From: an archaeon | Lineage (GTDB): Archaea; Thermoproteota; Thermoprotei_A; Marsarchaeales; Marsarchaeaceae | Length of the DNA: 64,000 nt | Assembly: GCA_021817005.1 (NCBI GenBank) | Contig: JAKAWJ010000006.1 | Coordinates: 1-64,000 of the forward strand | Direction: 5' to 3' | In this document: positions 45,870-54,225 of the stretch, one piece after another | Layout: the number at the start of each line of letters is the position of its first letter | Numbering within the stretch: position 1 is the first letter of the stretch | Notes under the pieces: generated by a model | Told to the model about the DNA's origin: nothing | What the model saw: only the letters and a program-made list of their open reading frames with translations | Database searches by the model: none | Program-made: the position numbers and the translations under genes

Positions 45870-47171
45870 TTGACATTGCAGGCAGAGAGAAATCCGGACG
45901 GAACGCATCCGGTCGCTATCAAAGGAGCGACGCTGATTGACGGAACAGGGGCGGAGCCGATTCCTGACTCGTGCATTGTAATCGAGAACGGGAAAGTCTC
46001 GGCAGTGGGGCGACTTTCTGACACTGATATTCCCGCGGGCGCAGAAACCCTCGACGCGCGTGGGATGTTTGCGTTGCCGGGATTGATTGATTCTCACCTC
46101 CATCTTGCGGGGATGGCAACGGATAACTTTCTCTATGAGGGTATGGTCGTTCCCGCAGGGGTGAAGCTTCTCAGAGCAGCCGTAGACGCAAGGAAGCTTC
46201 TCGAAGCAGGGTTTACCACAGTCAAAGATTGCGGAGGGATTAATGCAGTCCATCTGCGACGCGCTATTTCTGAAGGATCGATAGAGGGGCCCGAAATCAT
46301 TCCGGCGGGCTACCCTCTTTCCCAGACCTTTGGTCACGGAGACTCGCACTTCCAACCAATAGAATTCGTCGATGCAAGGACATCGAGGGTAGGAGAGTCG
46401 CTGCTTTGCGACGGAAAAGAAGAGTGCATCAAGGCTGCCCGGTACGCATTTCGGGAGGGTGCAATGTTCATCAAGGTGATGGCGAGCGGAGGTGTTCTGA
46501 GTGAAAGGGATAGACCGGAGCACTGGCAATTCAGCGTAGACGAACTCCGCGCCATAGTTGACGTGGCTGGGAGTGTAGGCTCATTCGTGACTGCACACTG
46601 CCAGTCTACCCAGGGCATGCACAACTCAATCGATGCGGGAGTCAAAACTGTTGACCACGCATTCTTTCCTGATGAATGGGTGATTGACCAAGGAATTAAG
46701 CGGGGGACAATATTCGTACCAACTCTTTCAATAATGATGAGAATAAACGAGGGAGGTGTGGCTGCGGGCTTTCCCGAGTGGGGAGTTCGGAAATGCTCTG
46801 AATGCACGCCCGAAGTAATCAAAAACATCAGAAAATTGCGTGACGCAGGCTGCATTTTGGCTGCAGGTACAGACTTCGCTGGATCTAAACTCACAGAGAT
46901 GGGAACGAACGCTCTGGAGCTCGAGCTGCTGGTAAGGTTGTGCGGCTACTCTCCGAGCGACGCTCTGGTTGCCGCAACCAAGAATGCGGCCGCGGCCTGC
47001 GGGCTTTCTGAATCAAAGGGTACCCTGAAGGCAGGAAAGGATGCAGATCTCATTATCGTAGCCCGGAATCCGCTCAAAGACATTAGCGCCCTCCAGGATT
47101 TGGAAAATATAAAGCTGGTAGCAAAGAAGGGTGTGATAAAGGTGAACAGAGGGGTAAAGCTTGGCATCTAG
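45870..47171 (+). CDS. Amidohydrolase (imidazolonepropionase/prolidase-like)
   Basis: A 433-aa metal-dependent hydrolase. It has an N-terminal sandwich (IKGATLIDGTGAEPIPDSCI), metal-binding HLHLAG after PGLIDS, a Lys in AMFIKVMASGGV, His in VTAHCQST and VDHAFF, and the Asp in ILAAGTDFAG. It ends with the usual GKDADLIIVARNPL strand. A TATA-like CTTATAC near 45838-45843 predicts a leaderless start at TTG 45870, shorter than the frame beginning at 45804. Relatives act on imidazolonepropionate, Xaa-Pro dipeptides or cyclic imides; the substrate is open. Confidence 0.88.
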   Translation: MTLQAERNPDGTHPVAIKGATLIDGTGAEPIPDSCIVIENGKVSAVGRLSDTDIPAGAETLDARGMFALPGLIDSHLHLAGMATDNFLYEGMVVPAGVKLLRAAVDARKLLEAGFTTVKDCGGINAVHLRRAISEGSIEGPEIIPAGYPLSQTFGHGDSHFQPIEFVDARTSRVGESLLCDGKEECIKAARYAFREGAMFIKVMASGGVLSERDRPEHWQFSVDELRAIVDVAGSVGSFVTAHCQSTQGMHNSIDAGVKTVDHAFFPDEWVIDQGIKRGTIFVPTLSIMMRINEGGVAAGFPEWGVRKCSECTPEVIKNIRKLRDAGCILAAGTDFAGSKLTEMGTNALELELLVRLCGYSPSDALVAATKNAAAACGLSESKGTLKAGKDADLIIVARNPLKDISALQDLENIKLVAKKGVIKVNRGVKLGI

Positions 47172-47817
47172 CAATTCTTGAACTTATTTGTCCCAAGCGT
47201 GTTCGAGATCTCCGAATTCGCTCCAGATAGCGATCCACTGAAGAGCCGGTAGTACCCAATGCTGCACTTGCTGCCAGAAGAGAGTTCGGCAGATTAGGTA
47301 AATTGCGCCTACGTGAATACCAGCTGAATCTGGTCCGTAGGACACCAAAGGCCCGGAGAACGCTCAAGATAACCAAGCTGGGAAGAGCTCCGGATGTGTT
47401 GTCCAGCTTACGGAGAAATGCTGCCCGCTCGCCATCCAAAGCCTGAACTCAAGGCACGCGCGCTCACAGCTGTTCGAGAATCAGTCCGTGGTCGAACAGC
47501 TAGGAAGGACCAGCAGTAGACTCACATCCTGTGAGACACCAAGTCTATCCCTGCCACCCAGAAGGAGGCTCAGGCCATATCACCTTTGAGCCTAACTCAG
47601 ATAGTGGCACGCCTGGAGGTTTCGTCTCTATCCCGGATAGAGCGAGACTGTTCTAGTCTAAGAACATAATCGCCCGGGTGTGAACTGCACAACCTAGCAC
47701 TCCAGAAAAGGAAAATCTGTTTACACAGTTCGCTCGGTGCCGCACCTTGATGACCGTCGCTGCTACGCCGGCCATGCTTCAAAATGTCACTTGCAGTGGC
47801 AGGGCGAATACATGGCG
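47172..47817. other. Intergenic region, possibly with a decayed gene
   Basis: No confident gene. A plus-strand frame from about 47240 to 47445 encodes an Arg/Leu-rich peptide (LRLREYQLNLVRRTPKARRT in its middle) without a start codon, and could be a remnant. Nothing else was recognised up to the cyclase stop. Confidence 0.35.
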
Positions 47818-49785
47818 TTACGGACTGAGTTGGAAACCAAAGGTAGTGGCGTAACTACTCAGGAGTTCTTTTACGCGAGGGTCTGATCTGACATCCGCGA
47901 ATAATGGATCCCATCGAATAAGTGAAATGTTAGTCGTGTGTTCCTTGGCTGACCTGAGCATGAGTTCGAAGAACTTTTCCTTTTCACCCATCGCCAGATG
48001 TATTGTGCCACTGCTAAAAGCCATGTTCTGCATTTTGTCTAGTTCGGCTATCATCTCTCGAGCAGTTTTCTGATCTCCGGTGAGCGCGGCCAAAACCCCT
48101 CTACAGAAAAGCGTCTCGGATAAGCCCGGTCCCAGATGCTCGAGTTCTCTGGTCTCCTTCTCGGCATCCTCGTACTGCCCCTTACCCATATAATACATGG
48201 AAAGAGCCGCATGCGTGCGATACGGCTCCAAAGACATTGTCCTCTTCCAGTGCTCCAAGGCTTTTTTCTCATCCCCGGCGTAGTAATAGACTACGCCAAG
48301 CCGGGTCACGCATTCCGGATTAAGGGGGTCCAAGGCATACGCCTTCTCGAGTGCGGCCTCCGCCTCCTGAATATTGCCCGCACTGGTGAGCCAAACCCCC
48401 AGCATCAGGTATCCGTCGGAATAGTTCGGGTCGAGTTCAATCGCCCTCCTGATCTCCCGGACGCTTTCCCGCTCGTCGGCCATAAACATGACCAGCGCCA
48501 GAGCTGCATGGGACACGGCCAGATCTGGGTCGAGCTGAATGGCCCTTAGCGCCGCGAGCCTGCCTTCTTCGATAGCTTTGGCAAACGGTACATACCCATG
48601 CAACGCGAGGTAAGCGTAGGACACGCAAATCCCCGCGTGCGCGGCTGCGTACCGTGGGTCTCTCTGGGTCGCATTCAAAAACATCTGGAGCGCCTCCCTG
48701 TTGGGCTCTTCTTCAAGCCTGTGCAGAAGATGTACACCCTGCAGATAATAGGTGTAAGCTTCCATGTCCTCTGTGGGTTTCTTGGCGATCATGTTTCTTT
48801 CCCTTGCCGACAGCTTGACCCGCAGCTCCGAAACCACTCTCTCAGTTATTTCGTCCTGCACCGCGAAGATGTCGTCCAGTGTTCCGTCGTAGTGATCGGA
48901 CCACACGTGGGCTTCGGTTGCAGTGTCGATAAGCTGAACCGTAACCCTCACCCTGTTGCCCGCTTTCCTGACGCTGCCTTCAACCAAGAATCCAACCTTC
49001 AGCTCCTGGGCAACCTGCGATGCCTTCTTTTTCTCCCCCTTATAGGTCATGATAGATGTCCGGGCAATGACTTCAAGGCCGCTCACATGTGCGAGCCTGT
49101 CGATGAGCTCTTCTGTAATCCCGTCGGCAAAGTATTCGTCGTCGCGGCTCGGACTCATGTTGACGAACGGGAGCACTGCCACCCGGTTACTCACCCGCCT
49201 CGTCACACCTTCAGATTGCGCACCCACGATATGACTATCATCCTCCCAAGGCATCACGATTTTGTAAACGTCGACCTGCGAACTCACACCCTTAAGCTGG
49301 ATTGGCTCCAGCTTGACCATTCGCAAACGTACTTTGTTTCTGACCTGGTCGTATACCTGGCCGGATACGCACACGCCACCCGGCTGGCTAAGTGGCTGAA
49401 TACGGGATGCGATATTCACAGTATCTCCGAGTATATCGCCCTCAGAGTCCACCACGTCTCCCAGGTGTACGCCTATCCTCAGAACCATCCTCCACTCCTC
49501 CTTCGATGACGCGTTGTAGTCGTTGAGGAGCCGTTGAATCTCGACCGCGCAGTTCACCGCGTCCAGGGCACTTTCGAATTCAACGAGAAACGAGTCCCCG
49601 ATCGTCTTGACTTCTCTCCCCTGGAACCTGATGAAAACCGGGCGTAGCAGCCTGTTATGCCTGTCCAAGACGCGCAGAGACTGGGCTTCGTCCAGCTGCG
49701 TCAGGGCGGTATAGCCCACTATGTCCGTGAACATCACAGCCGCTAGCCTCCTGCTCTGCGACACCGCTACGACCGGTTTCTGCAC
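47818..49785 (-). CDS. Class III adenylate/guanylate cyclase with FlgO-like and TPR domains
   Basis: A 655-aa cytoplasmic signalling protein. The cyclase domain (about residues 10-175) has metal Asp21 in FTDIVGYT, the Lys60/Asp64 pair in VKTIGDSF and the NIASR transition-state motif, so it looks active. A second domain (about 195-335) begins RVAVLPFVNMSP and resembles the FlgO/TolB-N-like module common in bacterial cyclase-TPR proteins. From about 345 to 640 there are TPR helical repeats, such as AEAALEKAYALDPLNPE. The start is GTG 49785. Its base composition is more GC-rich than its neighbours and the architecture is mainly bacterial, which suggests transfer. Confidence 0.9.
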   Translation of the reverse strand: MQKPVVAVSQSRRLAAVMFTDIVGYTALTQLDEAQSLRVLDRHNRLLRPVFIRFQGREVKTIGDSFLVEFESALDAVNCAVEIQRLLNDYNASSKEEWRMVLRIGVHLGDVVDSEGDILGDTVNIASRIQPLSQPGGVCVSGQVYDQVRNKVRLRMVKLEPIQLKGVSSQVDVYKIVMPWEDDSHIVGAQSEGVTRRVSNRVAVLPFVNMSPSRDDEYFADGITEELIDRLAHVSGLEVIARTSIMTYKGEKKKASQVAQELKVGFLVEGSVRKAGNRVRVTVQLIDTATEAHVWSDHYDGTLDDIFAVQDEITERVVSELRVKLSARERNMIAKKPTEDMEAYTYYLQGVHLLHRLEEEPNREALQMFLNATQRDPRYAAAHAGICVSYAYLALHGYVPFAKAIEEGRLAALRAIQLDPDLAVSHAALALVMFMADERESVREIRRAIELDPNYSDGYLMLGVWLTSAGNIQEAEAALEKAYALDPLNPECVTRLGVVYYYAGDEKKALEHWKRTMSLEPYRTHAALSMYYMGKGQYEDAEKETRELEHLGPGLSETLFCRGVLAALTGDQKTAREMIAELDKMQNMAFSSGTIHLAMGEKEKFFELMLRSAKEHTTNISLIRWDPLFADVRSDPRVKELLSSYATTFGFQLSP

Positions 49786-50623
49786 GGCCTTAGTCGCTTA
49801 AATATTTCGCCATGGCAAGCAGCGTCAGAAGTCCGCAAGCTTTGAATTAATCCAGTCGGCGAATGATCTCGTCTTTACTCTTACGGTCCAAGAGAAAAAA
49901 TTATAAAATGGTAAAATTTTCTGGGAAAGATATCGAAAAGACTGAACCCATGGAGATTTCCGCTTGCGAGCCTCCAACCAAAATTGTAATCGCCGCGAAG
50001 AGTGAAGACCAAACCATGGTCCAACCTTCGGGCTGAAGATATTCTAGCTCTGCGTGCAGCGCAATTTTACGCATCCCAAAGATGACATAGCGAATACAGC
50101 CATGATGTCTTTATGGCGCCCTTAAGGTCTGGTTGTCTCTTTTTTGCAGGCAGAGTATGGCCGAAATCAATAGATACAACTGAGTCATGCTTCCGCATGC
50201 GAATCAAGAAGGCGCCTTCCACCGAATTCAAGAGACTCTCGGCTTCTATTAATGACCCATCATAACCCGGCGCTGCAGCTCTTTTTATGCTTGATAGGAT
50301 ACACGCGGTGCATCATGGTCTCCGGGATAATGATCTATTAGAGCGCGTGAATCCGTGTGCCCGTGGTGCAATTTCAAGAGCGTTGCAAAGAGTGGCACAT
50401 GCATCAGGAAGCTCGAGAGAGATGGAGTGGCTAGTTGACATCGGCAAAGAGATGTCCTTCCAGGAACACTGGGTGGGAGTAGATATCCAGATGAGTACTG
50501 CCTACAGTTCGAGAGGGAAACGATTGGAAAGGGCTGATGCGGTAGGGACATAACCATTCTTTGGCGACACGGCTGACGCACTAAAAATTAAATACTGGGA
50601 GCATCGTTGCAGCCTGTTTTAAA
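49786..50623. other. Long intergenic region
   Basis: Next to the cyclase start a TATA-like TTAAATAT (about 49798-49806) fits the cyclase promoter. An AT-rich stretch at 49893-49920 precedes a possible 42-codon ORF (ATG 49908 to TGA 50036, starting MVKFSGKDIEKTEP) that has no known match. The frame at 50287-50553 is not convincing. The P450 promoter should lie near 50585-50600 (AAATTAAATACT). Confidence 0.35.
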
Positions 50624-51817
50624 ATGGATGCAACGATGAATTATCTCCGCTCCGATGAATATCTGGCCAATCCTTACAAACTGTACAGCGCCATAAGGAA
50701 TTCGCAAGATGTATACTTTGCTAAAGACCTTGGGCACTACTGGTTAATGCGGCACTCTGACTGTACTCATTTGTTGAGTAGCAGGGATTTCGGAAAGGAT
50801 ATCGAGGAAAAATTCTCGGGAGCATCAGGTTCCTCCGGCCCATCAAATGGAATGGATGATCCGTACAGATCGATTCTTTTTCTTGATCCGCCAAGACACA
50901 CAAAACTGCGGCAGCTGGTAACCAAGGCTTTCACCCCAAAAGCCATCGAGAGTCTGAGACCCTTTATAAGAGAAATCTCGGAAGAACTGGCCGGGACCAA
51001 GCATGACAATCCATTCTATGATGTAATACAGGACTTTGCAGGCCCGATTCCTGCATTCACCATCGCCAGAATGCTGGGCGTTCCAAGAGAAGATATGGCA
51101 AAATTCAAGAAGTGGTCAGACGACGCTGTCCTGGCACTTGATGTCGCAGCCAGCAAGGAAGAGGAACAGATGGCGGCTGATGCAAGGCTGAATCTCAGTA
51201 ACTATTTTCAGAAGCTCATTGAAAGGAAGAAGCTCAATATGGAGAGTGATGTTTTGAGCGATCTCATAACATCAGAAGAATCCGGGAGCAGGCTATCTCA
51301 TATAGAATTAATTGTCATGTGCAATCTTCTTCTGATAGCTGGGCATGAAACCACAACAAACCTCATAGGAAATGGATTCTATGCCCTCGTCAAAAAAAGA
51401 GACCAGTTTGATATGCTCCGGGATGATCGCACTCTTCTAAAGTCGGCAGTTGAAGAACTGTTGAGGTTTGACCCACCAGTGCAGAGGGATTCAAGGGCAC
51501 TTTACAAGGATGCCAATTTCTCTGGGCAAATGCTACCCCGGGGGTCCACCGTCACTGCGATCATCGGCTCTGCGAACAGGGATCCAGATGTCTTTGATGA
51601 CCCTGACTCACTGGACATTACGAGGAAGGACAATCCGCACCTGTCGTTCGGCAAGGGCATACACCACTGCCTTGGGGCCCAGTTGGCGAGAATGGAGGGG
51701 GAAATTGCGTTTGATGTCTTGTGTGACAAGTTCAAGGCTCCTGAGCTGTACGAAGAACCGGTCTGGAGACGAAACTCGAACATGCACGGAATGGAGACGC
51801 TCAAGATTAAGGCATAA
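50624..51817 (+). CDS. Cytochrome P450
   Basis: A 397-aa soluble P450 monooxygenase. The I-helix oxygen-binding motif is AGHETTT, the K-helix ExxR is EELLR in AVEELLRFDPP, and the heme ligand is Cys349 in FGKGIHHCLGAQLAR. The size and lack of a membrane anchor match bacterial-type enzymes. ATG 50624 lies about 30 bases after a TATA-like AATTAAATA. No redox partner gene is adjacent. It is less GC-rich and richer in Lys/Asp codons than the surrounding genes, suggesting independent acquisition. The substrate is unknown. Confidence 0.93.
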   Translation: MDATMNYLRSDEYLANPYKLYSAIRNSQDVYFAKDLGHYWLMRHSDCTHLLSSRDFGKDIEEKFSGASGSSGPSNGMDDPYRSILFLDPPRHTKLRQLVTKAFTPKAIESLRPFIREISEELAGTKHDNPFYDVIQDFAGPIPAFTIARMLGVPREDMAKFKKWSDDAVLALDVAASKEEEQMAADARLNLSNYFQKLIERKKLNMESDVLSDLITSEESGSRLSHIELIVMCNLLLIAGHETTTNLIGNGFYALVKKRDQFDMLRDDRTLLKSAVEELLRFDPPVQRDSRALYKDANFSGQMLPRGSTVTAIIGSANRDPDVFDDPDSLDITRKDNPHLSFGKGIHHCLGAQLARMEGEIAFDVLCDKFKAPELYEEPVWRRNSNMHGMETLKIKA

Positions 51818-52405
51818 ACGCTCCATTTTGAAACTTAAACTGCTACTGTGCTCCTCTTCATTTCCCTGATAACTCTGGTTGATCCAACATCGCAGGAGCG
51901 TTTGGTGGATTCACAAGACCAGATTTACAGCTGGAGCAAATCCATCTTGTCCAATAAAAGTTCGAATTTGCACGGTCTCCAGTGCCTCCCTGTAACGTTG
52001 AGCGCCGGAGGATTCTTCGACCGAATCAATCGTTCTCCCTTCGACCCAGTCTTCCCCGTACCTCTGTCGCACCCGGCTTCTCTGGAGTACTGGAACATCT
52101 TCCTTCAGGACCTCGGCTCGGGCCCTACCCGGCACCTGTGCCTCCTTTGCGGGCACCTAGGTCCCGCACACGGCTGTCGGCCCGGGCTGAGCTTCGCTGG
52201 TCCATGAGCGGCTGAGCGGGGCACCGGTATATGGAGCCAAGTCGTTCCTCCTGCCTCGCGGCAAGGCGAGCGAGCAATCTTCTGAACAGGCTTCCCGGAC
52301 GGGAATCAGGCAGGGAGCACCGGATTTAGGGAAGAATTCGACCCATCCGCGCCTGGGCTCTCGCGGTTTGCTCGCAATCCCGTGCAATACGCACGCGCAG
52401 GTCAT
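51818..52405. other. Intergenic region, no gene recognised
   Basis: Several overlapping frames exist on both strands (for example 51911-52156 minus), but the translations are Pro/Arg-rich and not recognisable. No RNA gene pattern was seen. The GC-rich right half may be decayed coding sequence. Confidence 0.35.
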
Positions 52406-52591
52406 CTAGCCCGGAGTCGTGTCTTCAGGCTCCGTACCGAGCATGCTCTTGATCACTCGAAGCACGAATTCTTCGTCCTCTATTGCAGCCACCAACAGCA
52501 GCTTTGCAAGTTCTTCCTCGTTCACTCCGAACTTTTTCGAAAGCTGAGTCAGGCGGCGAGCGGCTTCGTTTGAAAGTGCGACGGTCTGCAT
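52406..52591 (-). CDS. Small putative ribbon-helix-helix-like protein
   Basis: A 61-aa protein beginning MQTVALSNEAARRLTQLSKK. A short strand followed by two amphipathic helices resembles small ribbon-helix-helix DNA-binding proteins, but the match is by eye. A TATA box GTATAATA (52623-52630, minus strand) predicts transcription from about 52600, so the ATG at 52591, with AAGGA before it, is preferred over the ATG at 52618. No toxin partner is adjacent. Confidence 0.6.
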   Translation of the reverse strand: MQTVALSNEAARRLTQLSKKFGVNEEELAKLLLVAAIEDEEFVLRVIKSMLGTEPEDTTPG

Positions 52592-52622
52592 TCCTTGCCA
52601 TCTCACGTTTGCCGCCACTTAC

Positions 52623-52630
52623 GTATAATA
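52623..52630 (-). promoter_or_regulatory. TATA box for the small 61-aa protein
   Basis: TATTATAC on the minus strand, centred about 27 bases before position 52600, which gives a leader of about 9 bases before ATG 52591. Confidence 0.4.
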
Positions 52631-52845
52631 CCTACTGCTGCGGCAAATCTGACATGGTCTTCTAGCTACGCGGGGCGTTGCAGCTCAAGCGTCTGTGGAA
52701 ACCACACGACGGCTGCGCTCCAACGGCAATCCTCTTTCGATTCGCAAACCAGTCGGACTGATTGCCGGGGTTTCGCCACCGTGCTCGCCCGGGCCATAAC
52801 GGTGAGCATAAGACTCTTTAGTCACGCAAGTTTTTCCTGTTCACG

Positions 52846-53322
52846 TTGTCGACAGAAGGAGCAGAAAAATCCCCTTCCAAAATTGGCCGAATCCTTGTAG
52901 GCGTGGATGGGTCAGACTCCTCAAAGCGAGCGGTTTCCCGTGCAATAACAGTGGCACGTGCAACCGGGGCCAAACTCTATATTGCTTACGTAGTGCATAT
53001 CCCGGTTTACGCTTCCTCGACCCTATTGGATTCCCCTGCGATTGATTACTCCGGAGTGGAACAGGCGCTTACGGAAGTAGGGAAAAGAGTTGTTGCGGAA
53101 GCCGCTAAGCAGGCTGAAGGAAGTGGAGTCGAAGTAGTGGCTGACGTTCTTGAGCGAGCTACGTCAATAGTGCAGTCACTGCTTGACTACGCTACGGACA
53201 ACAAGATTGACCTCATAGTAGTGGGGAGTAGAGGACTGAGTGGCCTGAAAAGAGTGGTACTGGGTAGCGTTTCAGGGGGACTTGTGAACCACGCTCATTG
53301 CGACGTTTTGGTGGTCCGCTGA
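52846..53322 (+). CDS. Universal stress protein (UspA family)
   Basis: A 158-aa single-domain Usp. It begins [16 protein letters not shown] after a short polar lead and ends with the ATP-binding [20 protein letters not shown] motif and DVLVVR. The ATP-binding residues are kept, so it is probably of the nucleotide-binding type. The start is TTG 52846. It stands alone between a small regulator-like gene and dedA. Confidence 0.92.
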   Translation: MSTEGAEKSPSKIGRILVGVDGSDSSKRAVSRAITVARATGAKLYIAYVVHIPVYASSTLLDSPAIDYSGVEQALTEVGKRVVAEAAKQAEGSGVEVVADVLERATSIVQSLLDYATDNKIDLIVVGSRGLSGLKRVVLGSVSGGLVNHAHCDVLVVR

Positions 53323-53473
53323 GGCTGAGCATCCTTCTTATTCGTGCTTTCCGGACATTGCCAATTCGGTCTTCCAAACCTGATGATCAGCACGAAAGCA
53401 CGAGCCTCATAGCAGTATCTCACGCACGTGGCTGGGACAAGCAATCCGCGCTTTTTCCCTTCTCTGTACAGGA

Positions 53474-54118
53474 CTAAGGTCCTTCTGGCTTTCCTGCAAC
53501 ATGCGGTGACTGGCTTCGAATTACGTAGAGAACTAATGTTAGGACTATCACGATTGCGACAGCGATTTCTATGTAAGTGAACGCGCCATAGAGGTTCTGG
53601 GAAAGCGCGGTCACCGATTGGGAGAACCTTTCACCAAGGTATATGAGGACAATATCCCAGACCAGGACTCCGCCCAAGGACCAAGCGAGGAATTTGACCG
53701 GGTCCATCTTGGCGAAACCGGCTGGGAATGCGACGAGAGTTCTCAATAGAGGAACAAATCTGGCGAATAATACGACAAGCGCTCCGTGGCTGGCAAACCA
53801 TTTCTCTGTGGTTTCAAGCATCCGTTCGTCCAGCCGAATGTATTTCCCGTATCTGAGGATTACAGGCTTCCCAAACCAGAAACCCAGTCCGTAATCCAAG
53901 AGTGTTCCTAGCAGGCTACCGGCGGTAGCAGCCAAAACCGCAGGCCAGAAGGACATCTGACCGCTGAATATGAGATAACCGGTTAACGGAAGGACTACTT
54001 CGCTTGGAACAGGCAGCGTAGCGCTCTCTAAGAACATCAGAGAAAAGACCCCCCCATACCCAGCCTTAGAAAGGAGAGATGCCGCGAAATTGAACACTAG
54101 TTTGAAGAGAGAACTCAC
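53474..54118 (-). CDS. DedA/VTT-family membrane protein
   Basis: A 214-aa integral membrane protein. It carries the DedA pattern FLESATLPVPSEVVLPLTG near the N-terminus, a GSLLGTLLDYGLGFWFGKP loop and FARFVPLLRTLVAFPAG with the conserved Arg. Relatives are lipid scramblases or flippases that recycle lipid carriers such as undecaprenyl phosphate. The start lies next to a 32-bp direct repeat. It is on the same strand as, and 108 bases after, the cytochrome b-Rieske gene. Confidence 0.92.
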   Translation of the reverse strand: MSSLFKLVFNFAASLLSKAGYGGVFSLMFLESATLPVPSEVVLPLTGYLIFSGQMSFWPAVLAATAGSLLGTLLDYGLGFWFGKPVILRYGKYIRLDERMLETTEKWFASHGALVVLFARFVPLLRTLVAFPAGFAKMDPVKFLAWSLGGVLVWDIVLIYLGERFSQSVTALSQNLYGAFTYIEIAVAIVIVLTLVLYVIRSQSPHVAGKPEGP

Positions 54119-54124
54119 TTGCTA

Positions 54125-54156
54125 GAGCCTCTGAAGAAGCATAGTAGAGCAGTCTC
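54125..54156. repeat. 32-bp direct repeat, copy 1
   Basis: The sequence starting GAGCCTCTGAAGAAGCATAG is perfectly repeated at 54193-54224, with 36 bases between copies. It lies immediately before the dedA start (minus strand). Confidence 0.9.
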
Positions 54157-54192
54157 TATCACGAGCCCGATCACGGCCATCACGGCAATCAC

Positions 54193-54224
54193 GAGCCTCT
54201 GAAGAAGCATAGTAGAGCAGTCTC
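54193..54224. repeat. 32-bp direct repeat, copy 2
   Basis: Identical to 54125-54156. It ends one base before the stop codon region of the cytochrome b-Rieske gene. Period 68 bases; the spacer is rich in ATCACG-like units. Confidence 0.9.
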
Positions 54225-54225
54225 C

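Noticed and set aside
47083-47439. 118-codon minus-strand frame
   Set aside because: Overlaps the end of the amidohydrolase antisense, and has an Arg/Ser-rich translation.
48598-49509. 303-codon frame on the plus strand
   Set aside because: It is antisense to the cyclase-TPR gene, which has full domain support; the frame is a shadow of GC-rich coding sequence.
54125-54224. Two 32-bp repeats with a 36-bp spacer resembling a minimal CRISPR
   Set aside because: Only two copies, no leader, no cas genes, and the spacer is itself low-complexity ATCACG-like sequence.
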